This document shows positions 24,281 through 39,200 of a DNA stretch of 64,000 nucleotides, one piece after another. The notes below the pieces were generated by a model, which was not told where the DNA came from, ran no database searches, and worked only from the letters and a program-made list of their open reading frames with translations. The stretch is from the NCBI RefSeq assembly GCF_965208895.1, contig NZ_OZ242363.1:2666001-2730000 (forward strand), written 5' to 3'. The stretch comes from Poriferisodalis sp965208895. GTDB taxonomy: Bacteria; Actinomycetota; Acidimicrobiia; Acidimicrobiales; Poriferisodalaceae. Position 1 is the stretch's first letter, and each line of letters begins with the position of its first letter. Both the position numbers and the translations under genes were made by a program.

Positions 24281-27200
24281 ATGAAGCAGTGCTGGCGCTT
24301 GGGCCGGGCGGCTCGCTCTTTGGCGGTCTGCCTTGCCGTTGCAGCATTGGTGGCGAGCGGGCTGGCGCCGGTGGCGTCGCATGTGCCGCTGCTGCGTGCT
24401 GAGCCGGCCGCGGCGCAGACCGCCCCGATCGTGCTGCTGACTGTCACCGACAACACCGCCACCGAGCGGGCGCTGACAGCACCCGCTCCGGGGCGTATCA
24501 CGGTGGCGCTGCAAGGCAGCAGTTCGCCCCTGACCGCAAGGCAGCGGCTCGAGGTGCCGATCATCACCAAGCCGGACAGCCTCGTGCTCGGGACCGACTT
24601 CGACTTGGAACTGGTGCCCGCGACCGGGGTGAGCCTGTCGGGCAGCACGCTGACGTTCGACGGAGCGGAGAAGGCGGTGCCGTCGGCAGCGGTCATCGTG
24701 CGCGCCCTCGACGACGCAGACCGCGTCAATGAAACGCTCACGCTCAGCATCCCGTCCTCGCTGACATCCACCGGATTCACTGCTGCGCCCACAGGCAGCG
24801 GCAGCGGCACCATCACATTGGTCGATGACGAACCCGGCGGCTCACACCTTTTTTCAAAGCTCTGGGACCTACGGCATACCCACAACGCAGCATGGGGTGT
24901 ACTGGACGAGGCGGCATTCAGACAAGACGGCCAGAGTGAGTTCTATGACTTCAGTTTTCGATTCAGGATGCGTCCAGACACTGCCTTTAGCGGGAATTGG
25001 TTCCATCATCGTGGTCACACGTTCAACACCACAGGGGATTCGCGGGGCGCCTTCGAGAACGATGGCAGCAAGGTAGTTGCCAGTTCGCTGACCCTGCGTG
25101 GCGGCACTCTGACGCACAACAGCGAACAACTCACTATCGGGCCGTCGATCGAACTGCAGGGCGCGCCCGAGGGCATGACAATTCACAGCCTCGAGCGCAC
25201 GGGCGACACAGCAGCAACGATCACGCTGCGCATGTCCGCAGCGGGGAGGGCAGCGTTCAATGCCCCCCGAGATTTCGACATCAAGATGGGCGGCATGCTG
25301 TTCAGCGGCTGCCCGGATCACGATCTGTCGACTGTCAGCCAGCGGGGCGACCTCGCGTACTGCTGGCCGCTGGTGTTCGGTCTGTCGATGATTCCCGACA
25401 AAGACCTCATTCTCACCGAGAGCGACGGAAACACCGTGCTCGGCGACACCACAGACGCACAAGACACCTACACCATACGGCTGGCGAGAGCGCCGTCGGC
25501 CACGGTGACCATCACGCCGATGTCGTCCGATTCGGCATACATACTCGACCCGGACCCGGTGGTGTTCCAGCCTTCCGACACCGGTGCTGCTTTGACCAAG
25601 ACCGTCACCGTCACCAGTCGGCAAGGCGACCCGAGGGACAATTTGGGCGGCTCGACATGGCCCGACGTCACCATCACGCACGATGTCGAGACGACCGACA
25701 GCTTCTACGGCAAAGCCGACGTGCCCGACGTGGTGGTCGACTTCGTTGACGATGAATCGACCTATGTCGGCATGGAGCTTCCTGATACTGGCTGCTGTCA
25801 GCAATTCGCTGCCGACGGTGTTGCGTACATCGGCGAAAGTGATTTCGTAACGCCGAGGTCGGCCGACGTCCGCTTGCACGTAAGTTCTTTGCCTGAAGCC
25901 GGCAAAGAGTTCGTGGTGCCTTTGGAACTCTACAGCGATACCGGCCTGGGCCTCCTGGGCATCCTGGATACCAATTCCAACACATCCGAGGTCCGCATGG
26001 GAGTCGGAAGAGTAGGCGCTCGTGATCGCTGGGTACCCAACCCAACGGGCGTCGAATTGGAGGGTTTTGATACAGCAACCGACAACGGCACAGTTCGCGG
26101 AACAATTACTTTCGCGACCGTCGCACACCAGAGAGTAACGCTGAGGTTCTGGGACCGACTCAACCGAACCGACGCCGACAACGAGCTGGACCGGTTCGGC
26201 ATCCGCATCCTGGGAGGCCCTGGCGCCGTGCTCGATGCGAATGTCGAGGGCGGCTTGCTGGTCTCGCGCGCTTACTCGGCCGACTTCGTTCATCTCGACT
26301 CGGGGACCCCGGAGGGAATCGTCGTCGACCGCACCGAACTCGAGCTGGCCGAGGGTTCGGCGACCGAACTCAAGGTCAGCCTCGCTGCGGTCCCTCCCTT
26401 GGTGAATGATCAACGGCCAAGCAAGGACGTCACCGTCAAGCTCGGCAGCGACAGACTCCTCGACTTGAGCGACATCACCTCGGCGGTCGCGCTGTCGCCG
26501 AGTTCGCTGACGTTCGATCATGCCGCATCGAGCGACAACGCGTGGTTCAAGCCGCAGACCGTCACGCTGACCGTGCTCGAGGACGACGACATCTTCGACC
26601 ATGGGGACTTCAACGTCGTGCTCGACTACGAGGGCGACAGCGACTCGAGCCTGCAGAGCAAGATTCCCGCACAGATCATCGACGACGACAACGCTGCCGG
26701 AACGCTGGCGTTGAGCAAGAAGGTGCTGCAGGCCGCCGAGTTCACACGCTCGGGCACCACCGGCCCGCACCGGGTCACGCTCGACGTCATCGTGGGCGGC
26801 GACTACGCCTTCGCCGACGTAAGCAGCGGCGGATTCAGCAGCGGCACGACGGCGGCGGCGTGCGGCCCGGTGTTCGAGACTGCATTGAAGCCGTGCCGCT
26901 ACCTCGCCTCGGGAAGCGCCGCGCTCGGCGACGACCCGTCGATAGCGCTCGTGAACGCACCGACCGGGCTGACGCTGGCGTCGTCGTCGGACGGCACGGT
27001 CTCGGCGCTGCGCGTCGCCGGCACCAGCGCAGGCACCACCGCCAAGCTGACGCTGGAACTCACCGACGCCGCCAAGATGGCGCTGACAGCAGCGTCGGAA
27101 GTGACGCTGAGGCTCGGCGGCACGCTCATCGACGGCAAGAAGAACCGGTTCGGCAAGGCGCCCGCCGGCGACAGCGACGACCTGTGCGCGTCGGCGGCGA

Positions 27201-30200
27201 GTCTCAGCCGGCCAGGCCGCTGCGCACCGGTCCAAGCGCAGTTCCACCTGACGCCCTTGGTCACCACGCCGGTCGATGCGGAGTTCGTGGTGGTGCCCGA
27301 CGACCTGGTGCTCACCGAGAACGCCGACGGCTCCACCGACGCCGTCAATGTGGGGTCGCCGGTGATCGCCGTCGATTTCAACGGCGACAGCGTCGCCTAT
27401 TCGCTGAAGACGCCGCCCGCCGGGTTCGCGATCAGCGCAAGCGGCCAGATCGCCTACAGCGGCACCGGAGTCGACCGCGAGACCACCCCAGGCGGCAAGA
27501 TCGCGCTGACCGTGGTGGCCACGTCGACCGGCGCCGACGGCACCGCCACAGGGGTGGAGCAGGCGGTGACGGTCACGGTGGCAGACGTCGACGAGGGCGA
27601 CGCCACGGTCACACTGCGCGCCGACTCCATCGGACGCACCGGGTCGCCGATGCGGGTGACGGCGGTGAGCGGCGACCCCGACGGCGACGCCGAACTGAGC
27701 TCGGTGACCTACCAGTGGCAGACCAGCGCCGACAGCGGCACCACCTGGGTGAGCGCCACCGGCGCCGGCGGCAAGACCGCGGTGTACACGGTGGCGGCCG
27801 GTGATGCCGACAAGCAGGTCCGCGTCGCGGCCGAGTACACCGACGGCGGCGGCAACGCCGAGACCGTGTACTCGGCGCCGGTGACGGCATTCACGCTGCC
27901 TCTGGACAACTTCGGCAGACGCTGGGTGCGACCCACCGTGACCGTCGACAAGGCCACAGCCACCGAGGGCGACGCCGACGACGTGATGATGGTGACGGTG
28001 AAGCTCAACACGCCGCTGGTGTGCAGCGACGACGAGACGGTGAACGAATGGCACGCGGCGTTCTTCGAAATCAACGGCGCCTGGATGAACCGGGAGTACA
28101 CGGCTGAACTCGTTCCGCTGACTCCTGGTGGCGGCACCGAGGGTCTCACGCTCACCAGACAGGTCGGATCCGTCAACGACGGCCCGCCTGACCCCGTCAC
28201 CAATAGGGCGACCCGCAGAACATTCGTCGGCCCGAGCGTCAGATTCGAACCAGTCGACGGCAAGCCGTCGCCGACTGTCGCGAAGGTCAAGCTGACGTTC
28301 GCCCACGACGACGACGCGGCCGACGACAGTTACGGTCCCATCAAGACCATAGCTGCGCGTATTGGCAACCCCAGCCAAGCGATACATCCCACGTACTGCA
28401 GTGATCCTCAGATCATTCCGTTTCCCACACCGGCTTTGGCGGCCGGGACTCCCACGACGTTCACCGTCACCGACGACGACGACGCCGGCAAGGTGGTCAG
28501 CTTCGCCGCCGCGACAGCGACGCTGACCGAGGGCGACGGCCCGGCGGGCACGCTCGGCGTGGAGCTCACCGTCAGCGACACCGCATCGGCGGGCGGTGTG
28601 ACCGTCACGATGACCGACGGCACCGCCGTCTACGGCACCGACTACCGCTACGCCGGCGACGGCTCGGTCACCCGCGACGGCGGCCGGACCTCGCTCGAGG
28701 TCACCTGGCCGGCGGGGACCAGCAAGGTGATCGTCCCCATCGAGGCCGTCGCGGACAGCGTCGACGACGTGTCGGTCAAGCGCTTGCGCCTGTCGCTGTC
28801 CAAGCCGGTCGGCGTGGTCAGGATCGGCACGCAGCGCACGATGACCGTCGACCTGCGCGACGACGATGCCACGGTGGTGTCGCTGACCGGCGGCGGCATC
28901 GTCTACGAGGGCGAGATTCCCAGCGGCGACCCGCCCGGCTTCACCGTGTCGCTCTCGAGGGCGCTGGCGGTGCTGCCCGACGGAACCGCGGAGACCGTGG
29001 CGGTGCCGCTCACCTTCGCGAGCACCAGCGGCGTCGCGTTCGGAACGGCAGAGGCGCCCGACAGCGGCGTGTTCGTGTGGGAACTCACCACCGCGAACGG
29101 CGCCAGCGAAGGCGTGACCGCCACCGGGCTGGGCACCGCCGCCGCAACCCTCACCTTCACCGCCGCGGCAGGCAAGACCGTGCAGCAGGCGAAGGTCGCA
29201 CTCAAGCTGGCCAACGCCGACCCAGACACAGACAACGACGACATCACCGTGAGCATCGGAGCGTTCGATGCCCCAGGGCTCGCCACCAACATCGGCATGC
29301 GCGCAGCCGACAGTCAGCGCAGCCGAGCCGGCTTCCTCGCCGTCGACGCCGGCAGCACCCCGGCACTGCTCGGCGTGCCGACACAGATCAGCCTGGTCGA
29401 AGGCGGCAGTGACGGCGAGTACCACCTGAGCCTGACCTCTGCGCCGCAGGGCGCGGTCACCGTCACGGTCACCTCAGCCGACACTGCCGCGGTCTCGCTG
29501 CTGGCGCTCACCCCGGCTGCTGAGGGGCCGACCGCCGTGCTCGAGTCTGACGGCTCGCTGACAGTGACGTGGCCGCTGCCCGACGACGGCACCGCGGTGA
29601 AATGGTGGGTGCCGATGCCCGTCGGGGTCCGTCCGGTGTCCGACAGCGACACCGCCGGCGAAGAGGTGGTCGTCTCCCACGCCGTGTCGGGCTACGGCAG
29701 CGTCACCAGCGGCCCGCAGGTGACCGTCACCGTGATCGACCCCGCCGTCAGCATCGCCGCGGCCAGCGCCGAGGAAGGCGACCCGGTGACGTTCACCGTC
29801 TCGTTGCCGGTGCCGGCAGCTGCGGCGGTGACGGTGCCCTACACCCTCAGCGACGGCCGCTCGACCCCCGCCGATCCCGCCTACAGCGTCGCGACCGGCA
29901 GCGCGGAGGGCACCGGCGCCGACTACGCGAACAAGGCGGGCTCGGTCGTCATACCCAAGGGCGCCCGCAGCGCCCCGATATCGGTGCCCACCACCGATGA
30001 CATGGTCTATGAGAGCGACCATCGCTTCACCGTCGCCCTGGGCGCGCCCACCGTGTCGAGCGGCGCCGCTCCGCCGCTGAAGGCAACCGCCGGCACTGCG
30101 GTGGGCACGATCACCGACGCCGACGACACGCCCGTCTTCTACTGGAAACAATCTTCGTTCTCCGTTTCGGAGACCGAGGGCACGCAGTCGCTGACGATCG

Positions 30201-33200
30201 TCAAGGAGGGCACCAGCCTGGTGTCCTCCGAACTGCTCTGGGAGACGATCGACGTCTCGGCGACCGCAGGCGAGGACTACGAGGCGGTCAACGGTCAGAC
30301 GGTGACCTTCGCCCCGGGCACTGCTGAGAAGACCGTCGAGTTGACGATCATCGACGACATCATCGACGAACGGACCGAGTCGCTGCGGGTCAGCTTGCTG
30401 GTGTCCGAGCACGCAAAGCTCGGCAGCCCGCGACTCGCGATCGTCTCCATTCTCGGCGGCCACGAACCGGAGGTGACGCTGGCCGCGAGCAGCACCGAGA
30501 TCATCGAGGGCAGCTTCATCAACGTCACGATCGACTCCGGGTTTGGAGAGGCCGCTGGGGCATACAGCGTGCCAGTGCAGATCAAAGCCCAGGGCGGGAC
30601 CGCCTCGGCCGCTGACGTGCGCCTGCAGAACGGCGGCATCGCGAGGTTCGCCAAAGACAAACGAACCCTGAAGCTGCGGGTCGACGGGATAGCCGACGCC
30701 ATGGCTGAAGGCGTCGAGACGCTGACCCTCGAGATCGGGACGCTGCCCGCCGGCATCTACCGCGGCGACGTCACCTCCGTCGAGGTGACCATCACCGAGC
30801 CACCGCCGATCGATGAGATCCCGTTGGACTCGCCGCTGATCCCCTCCGGCGTCGGAGCGGGCGAGAGCTTCAGGCTGCTGTTCTCCACTGCCAGAACAGC
30901 CGCCACCTCAGCCGACGTCGCCGTCTACAACGCCTTCGTCCGCGCAGACGCGGCCCTGTCCAGTTCCATCCCGCACGCCATCCTGCCCTACGCACAGCAG
31001 TTCACCGCCGTCGTATCGACCGCCGCGGTGACCGCGCGCCGCAACACCGCCACCGCTGGCACCGACCCCGAAGCGCCCATCTACTGGGTGCAGGGCAGCA
31101 AGGTCGCCGACGACTATGACGACTTCTACGACGGCGGCTGGGCCAACGAGAACGCCCCCCGCACCGCGCAGGGCCGATCATTCACGGTCGCGAACGACGA
31201 CGCGGCCGACCACTGGACCGGCATCGCCTTCGGCGACGGCGACAGCGCCGGCCACCCGCTGGGCACCACCGGCGCCAACGCTGCGTTCGTCACCTACGGC
31301 TCGCTGAACGACTCGGGCGCGGGTGTGGGCCCGCTGCGCGGCAAACGCGGCGCTGTGAGCACGAAACGACGGCTGTACGCCCTGTCGCCGGTGTTCACCG
31401 CCGAACAGGGCGTGCGTGTCGCGCCGGCGACCGCAGCAGAGGCCAGCGCGGTGGAGTTCACCGTGACGCTGCCCGCCACAGCGACCACCGATGTGACCAT
31501 CCCCTACACGCTCACCGACGGCCGCGGCGAGACCTCCGATGCGACCGGCGCCGTTGCCACCGGCAGCGCGGACGGCAGCTCAGCCGACTACGCCAATGCA
31601 TCGGGTTCGATCACCATCGCCGGCGGCGCCAAGACCGGCACCATCAGCGTGGCGACCACCGACGACGAGACCTACGAGGGCAGCCACTATTTCACCGTCA
31701 CCTTGGGCACGCCGACGGTGACCAGCGGCACCGCGCCGCCGCTGAGCAACCGCGGCGCAACCGCCGTGGGCACCATCACCGACTCGGCCGACATCCCCAC
31801 GCTGAAGTTCTCCAGCACCGCCGCGGCAGCAACAGAAGCCGGCACTGCGACGCTCACCATCACCACCGCCGACGCCCGAGCGGTCGATGTTGAGGTGGGG
31901 TACGCCACAGGCGCCGACGGCACCGCGACAGCCGGCGACGACTTCACTGCGGCCTCAGGCACGCTCACACTGGCGGCAGGCGCCGCCAGCGTGAGCCTCA
32001 CCGTCACCACCCTCGACGACTCCGCAGACGAGACGGCCGAGACGTTCACCGTCGCGCTCTCAGCCACATCCTCGGCGAAGATCGGCGAACCGGCCCGAGC
32101 CACCGTCACGATCACCGACAACGACCCCACCACGGTGACACTTTCGGCGCCCGACAACACTGCGACCGAAGGCGACGCCTCAGCCACCGCCACGCTGCGG
32201 CTGGTGCTCAACCGGGCGCTGGTCGCCGGCGAGCACCTCGACGTGCCGCTGCGCTTCACCGGAGGGGCCGACCCGCCGTTCGCGTTGGCGCTGTCGGGAA
32301 CGCCGGCCGGCGTGACCTTGAACGGATCGACCGTCACCTTCACCGGGCGGGCAGGCGGCGCGGCTGCCGCCGTGGATCTGATCGCCACCGCCAACAGCGA
32401 CGCCGATGTGGAAGACACCACCGTCACCGCGGAGATCCCGACCGTCAGCACCGGCGGCGATGCCGCGTTCAAGTTCGTGACGCAACGCTCGGGCTCCGAG
32501 ACCCTCGACGGCGGGGCAGCAGGCAAAGGCGCCAACTGCGACACCACACGCGGCAGCTGCGCGGTGACGCTGACCGTGACCGACGACAAAGTCGGGCAGT
32601 CGGTGCGGCTGTCGGCCGACAAGACCTCGCTGGCGGAGGGCGAGACGCTGACGGTGACGGCCACGCTGCTGGCGCCCGCAGCGACCGCCCTGTCGATACC
32701 GGTGCAGCTGCGAGCAGGCGCCGGCACCGCTTCGGCGGGCGACGTCACGCTGTCGGGCGGCGGCAGCATCAGCATCGCAAAGGGCGCCAAGACCGGCACG
32801 CTCACCGTGACCGCAGCCGCCGACAGCGCCGATGAGCCCACCGAGACGCTGACCCTCGAGCTCGGCACCTTGCCCGCCGACGTCTCGGCCGGCACACCGG
32901 ACCACATCGAGGTCTCGATCACCGACGCCAACACCGATCCGGTGATCGCTGTGGCATGGTCGCTGGCCCCACGCCAGCTGACACAGCCCGGCGAGAGCGT
33001 CGGCGCGCTCGCCGTCATCGAGGGCACGCCGGCGCGGTTCACCGTCACCGCCACCCCTGCGGTCTCCTACGACCTCGACGTGACGCTGAGCATCACCGAG
33101 ACAGCCGGAAGCGACTTCGTGGCATCGGGCGACGAGGGCGCCGTGACGGTGACCATCCCCGCAGGCAAGACCGAAGCATCGCTTGCAGTGCCCACCGTCG

Positions 33201-36200
33201 ACGACGACCTGTACGAACCTGACGGCGCGGTGACCGCAACCGTCGCCGCCGGCAGCGGCTACACGCTTACAGCCGCGACGACGGTGAAGGCGACCTTGGG
33301 CGAGGCCCCCATCGGGGCCCAGTCGGCGTCGGTGCCGTTGTACGACAACGACCCAGCCGTGGTGGCGGCGCTGCGGGGCGGCGGGCAGGCGGTCGAAGGC
33401 GACAGCTCCTCGGCTGCGACGCTGTTCATCACCTTGTCACGGCCTCGCTCGGCGGGCGACACCTACCGGGTGCCGCTGGTGCTGTCGGGCACCGGGCTGG
33501 CCGCAGGCGACCTCACGCTGGCCGTCACCTCAGGCGCCGGGGTGAGCATCACCGGTACCGCCACGCTGACCCCGGTGGTCGTGTTCACCGGGCCAGGCAG
33601 CGACCCGGCGGTGCTGTCGCTGACCGCAGCCGACGATGCCGACGCCATCCACGAGCAGGTCCTCGTGAAGCTCGGCGAGCTCAGCGGCGGCCTGGCGGCC
33701 GACCCGCTGGCCGCGTCGGTGGGCGTGCGCCTCATCGACGACGAAGGCTCCGGAGCGACCGTGCTGGTGTCGGCGAGCGCGCTCACTGTGGCCGAGAACG
33801 CGACGCAGACCTACACCGTGAGGCTGGTGTCGGCGCCTGCGAGCTCGACCTCGGTGGTGGTCACGCCCACCTCCAGCAGCACTGCAGCGGCAACGGTGTC
33901 GCCGTCGAAGATCACCTTCACCGCTGCCAACTGGAACCAGCCCCAAGCCGTCACGGTGCTCGGCGTCGACGACGGCGCAGACAACAGCGGCGGGCGCCGC
34001 ACGGCCTCCATCAGCCACGCCGTGACCTCCGACGATCCCGCCTACAGCTCCGCCACCGCCCCGCCGGTGCCGCTGACCGTCCTCGACAGCGAACCCACCG
34101 TGGTGTCGCTCACCTATGCGGGCGTCAGCCCGGTCACCGAAGGCCAGAACACCTACGCAGACTCAGTGCGCGACAACGACTACGTCGGCTTCAAGATCGC
34201 ACTGAGCCGGGCGCTCAACAGCAGCGACGAACGGCTCGAGGTGCCGGTTCGGATCAGCGGAACCAACATCACCGCCGACGACATCGAAGCGGAGCTGGTC
34301 TGGCAGACCGGGCTTGCCGCCACCGGGAATCTTCACCAAGCCCGTGACCCCGTGAACGCAGGCGTGGCCTGGATCCACGATGGGCGCGTCTACCGGCCCC
34401 GTCAGGACACCTCGACATGGGACTGGCACGGCGGAACCCGCCGTGGGGATCAGTTCACCCTCGACCTCCAGAAACTGCCCGCCTCCGCGCTCGAATTCGT
34501 CGCAGTGTTCGACGCCGCCGAGTTCGACGACCCTGCCGCGGGCGACGGCCCTGCCGAGGCGCCCAAACCGCAGGAGGCCATGCTGATCCTGCGCTTCACC
34601 GACGACACGCTCGGCGAGGGCCGTTTCGAGACGCTGACGGCGGAACTCGGCGACGCTGCCGAGCTGGCGGCGCGGCGCGGCACCAACCTCGCCGGCGGGG
34701 CGGTGCCGCACCCCAGCGACAATGCGGCATCGGTGCAGATCAACGACAACGACCCGTCGGTGTGGCCCTCAGCGCTCGACGTCGAAGTGTATGAAGGCAC
34801 CTCCAGCGTGGTCTCGCCCGCGGGCGGCTACACGCTGCGTCTCAGCGCCGACCCTGGCGACGATGCCACTGTGACGGTTGCCATCGCCTCATCGGACAGC
34901 TCGATCCTGACGGTGAGCCCCGCCGAGGTCACCTTCACCGGCGGCAGCGGCGGCACCTGGAGCACACCGCAGACCGTGCAGCTGACCGCAGCAGCCGACG
35001 ACACCGTCGACGAAGAGTCGGTGACGCTCTCGCACGCCGTCACCGGCTGGAGTGCGGTCAGCGTCGGCCCCGACGTGGCGGTGCGAGTGCTCGACACAGC
35101 AGCCGGGGTGACGCTCGTCGAATCCGGCGGCGCCACCACCGTCACCGAGGCCCCCGGCGCCGGACGCATCGACACCTACACCGTGGTGCTCGACTCGCGT
35201 CCGAGCGCGGACGTCACCATCACCCCTACTTCGAGCTCGGCGCGTGTCACCGTTTCGGGAGCAGTGACGATCAAGCCGGCGGACTGGAACCGTCCGGTAG
35301 CCATCTCGGTGACCGCCGTCGACGACGAGATCGACAACCCCGCAGCCGCCCTCACGGCGAGCATCGCCCATGCGGTCACCTCCGACGACCCGCGCTATCA
35401 CGGCGCCGCCGTCGTCGCGGTCAAGGTCTCCATCGTCGACGACGACACTGCGGGCATCGCCATCACCGAGACCGGCGGATCGACCCAGGTCGCCGACGAC
35501 GGCAGCACCGATACCTACACGGTGCAGCTCGACAGCCAGCCGACCGAAGCGGTGATGGTGACGGTCACCTCGCCGACACCGGCAGCGGCAACCGTGCAGG
35601 GCCCCGTCGGGGCGGCCGGCGCCAGCGCCACGCTGACGTTCACCGCCACCACCTGGAACCGGCCGCAGACGGTGACGGTGACCGGTGTCGCCGACAGCGT
35701 CGACAACAGCGGCAACCGCAGCGTCGTGATCGGCCACTCCGCAGCATCGGCCGACCCCGACTACAGCGGTGCAACGAAAGCACTGACCGTGACCGTCGTA
35801 GACGACGACTCCGCGGGGGTGACCGTCACCCAGACCGGCGGATCGACCCGGGTCGCCGACGACGGCAGCACCGACACCTACACGGTCGCGCTGAACACCG
35901 ACCCCGGCGCCGGCAAGACGGTGACCGTCACCGCGTCGTCGAACAACGCCGCGGCGGCGCTGGTGAGCGTGGGCGCCGCCGTGCCGGCGGCTTCGGCGTC
36001 ATTCACGTTCACCGGCGGCCGGTCCGGCACATGGCGCCATGCCCGGACGTTCACCGTCACCGGCGTGGCCGACGACCTCGACAATCTCTCCGTCGACCAT
36101 CGCAGCGCGCGCATCACCCATGCCGCGACCTCAAACGACACCGCAAACCCGTACCACGGCATCGCCGTTGCCGCCGTTGACGTGCGCATCGACGACGACG

Positions 36201-39200
36201 ACCCCGACGTGGGCGTGGTGGTGGCCGAGACGCTCGGCTCGACAACGGTAGGCGAGAAGGGCGGCACCGACACCTACACGGTCGCGCTGGCGTCGAAACC
36301 GACCCATGCCGTCACCGTCACCGCCACCTCGGCCAACGCCGCCGCGGCGCGGGTGAGCGTGGGCGGCGGGGCGGCGGGGGCCTCGGCGACACTGACCTTC
36401 ACCGCCGCCAGCTGGGACAAGCCCCAGACGGTCACCGTCACCGGCCAGGACGACTCGCTGGACAACGCCGGCAATGCCCGCAGGGTGAGCATCACCCACC
36501 GGGCCGCATCGGCGAGCGACACGCGCTACGCGGGCCTGAGCGGACCGTCGGTGAGCGTCACTGTCACCGACGACGAGGCCAAAGAGGTCAGGGTGACCCA
36601 CACCGGCGGCTCGACCGTGGTGACCGAGGCCGCCCGGGCCACCGACGCCGGCGCGTTCGGCCGTACCGACCGCTACACGTTGGTGCTCGGCGCACAGCCT
36701 GCGGTCGGTTTCCAAGTGGGTGTCACCTTGACGGCCCCGAACGGCTCGCCGCTCAAGGTCTATGAGATCCAGGACGGCAAGCGCGCCGCTGGCGGCACCA
36801 ACTATCTGAACTCGGGCACCGCTCTGGTCTTCGACCGCAGCACATGGGACCAGCCCAAGACGCTGGAAGTGGAGGGCGGCAGCTACATCACCGAGGCCGG
36901 CAACAGCCGATGGACGATCACCCACACCACCGCCTCCCATGACCCCGGCGGCTTGGGCCGAGTCGACAGCGGCTACCAGGGCACCACGGCAGCGCTGAAC
37001 GTCACCCTCATCGACAGCGAGCCGGGGGTCACCGTCATCGAGACGCATGGCGGCACCACGGTGCACGAGACGGGTTCGGGGCGCACCGACACCTTCCAAG
37101 TGGTGCTCAACACTGCGCCGGATCTCACCGCCGCCGGCGACACCGTGCGCGTCGTGGCCACCGTGCGCCCGACCGGCGTTGCGGTTCTCACGGGCCCAGA
37201 ACAGACCGAGCAGACGCAAGCGGCGCTGCGCTTCGGCGCCACCGACTGGAACCAGCCTCAGACGATCACCGTCACCGCTGTGGACGACGCGACCTTCAAC
37301 TCGAAAGGTCCGCGCACTGCGACGGTCACCTACACGACCGGCTACACGGTCGGCCCCCCCGGCACCGACTATGCCGCCACCAGCGGCGCCGCGCCCGATC
37401 CCCACACCATCACCGTGATCGACACCGACCCGAGACCTTCGGGCTTCGCGTTGAAGCCCGACACGTCTGCCCGCACCGTCACCGAGGGCACCCCGCTCAC
37501 CTTCGGGCTGACCGCCGAGTTGACCGGCGATTCGCTGCTCGATGTCGCCCAGACGGTGAACGTGCGCGCAACCCCAGCGGGGGGATCAGCCAAGGTGGGC
37601 TTCACAGCGGTGCCCAGCTTCGGCCTCGTCATCGCTGCGGGGCAACGAGCCAGCGCGTCGCGATCAGTGACGCTGACCGCAGTGTCAGACGCCGTCGACG
37701 AAGCCGACGAGACTGTCACCCTCGCAGGCACGCCGGCGGGCGCCGCGTTCGCTTCACTCGGCGTGGCGCCGGTGACGTTCACCCTCGTCGACGACGACCC
37801 CACGGTGGCCACGCTGGCCGTGAGCGGCACGACCGTGGCAGAGAACAAGGGCACCGTCGATGTGACGGTGACGCTGGGCTCGGTGGCAGGCACCGGCATG
37901 GAGGTCGTGGTGCCGCTCGTGGTGACCGGGGCCACCGAAGGCGAGCACTACACGCTGGCGCTCAAGGGCGGCACAGGCCTCAACACCGGCGTCGCCTTGG
38001 ACATCAGCGCCCCGCACAGCCCCCAGAACCCGGCGCTGCGCTTCAGCGCCGGCGCCCGGGTGGCGACCTTGGCATTGACCGCGGTGCCCAACAACGATGC
38101 GGAGGAGCGCAGCGTTGCCATCGCGCACGGCAGCGGCAGCCGGGCCATGACGGTGAGCGGCTCGGGCGGCGGGGTGAGCGCGGCGGGCGGCACCAAGACG
38201 GTGGCCATCACCAACGACGATTCCACCACGGTGACCCTCACGCCAGGGCCCGAGGTGACCGAGGGCAACCCCGCCGGCTTCACAGTCAGCGTCGAGCCCA
38301 AGCCGGCGACAGCCCTCGACGTGACGGTGACGATCACGGTGACCGGTGCAGGGGCCCCGACCACGGCCACGCCGACCGCCCGCACGATCTCGGTGCCGGC
38401 CTCAGGCAGGGCGTCGTTCATGGTTGCGACCGTCGGCGACAGCGACGACGAGGCCGACGGACAGGTCACCGCGACCGTGGCGCAAAGCACCGGCTACACC
38501 ATCGCCGAACCGGCGGCCCGCACGGTGACCGTGGCCGACGACGACCCGACCGCAGTGACGCTGGCGGGGCGCTTTGAGAACTCCGAGGGCACGTCGCGGG
38601 TGGCCTGGGACGAAGGCCAGACCTCGGGCACGCGCGAGATCGACATCTCGCTGGGCCGCCCGCTCACCGCCGGCGAGGTGCTCGAAGTGCCGCTGGTGGT
38701 GACCGGTGCCGTCGTGGGCACCGACCTGTCGCTGGCGCTGAAGGCCCCGGCGCCTGCCGGGGTGACTGTGTCTGGCGGCTCGGTCACGTTCACCGGCGCG
38801 GACGGCAGCACCGTCACGAAGGCGACGCTCACGGTGACCCTGCTGCACGACAGCGATGCCGACGACGAGTCGGTCACGATCTCGCTGCCCGCTCGATGGC
38901 CCAGCGAGACGGTGCTGTCGGCGTCCACGACGCTCGGCGGCGGGGCGACCGGTTCGGGGTCGCTGAGTTTTCTGATCGTCGATGACGACAAGCCGGCGGC
39001 GGCGGGCGTCGAAGTGTCCGTCGAACGCATGCGCCTCACCGAGGGAGACGCAGCGGGGACTTACCACGTCCAGCTGGGCACCGATCCCGGCGACGGCATC
39101 ACCGTGACCGTCACACCGGTCTCCCGCAACACCGCAGCAGTCGGCGTGAGCCCCGTGACGCTCACCTTCACCGGCGGCGCTGCCGGCACCTGGGCCACGC

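Noticed and set aside
23757..24284. Plus-strand frame through the G12 run, possibly a phase-variable small gene
   Set aside because: The translation is low in recognisable features and the frame starts inside the ATPase operator. I keep the G-run as a regulatory candidate only.
24869..29425. Antisense open frame of about 1,500 codons opposite the giant gene, and several others of 300-800 codons along 24-63 kb
   Set aside because: They are opposite-strand shadows of GC-rich repeat coding sequence. Their translations are His/Arg/Gly-rich and low-complexity, with no domains or start signals.
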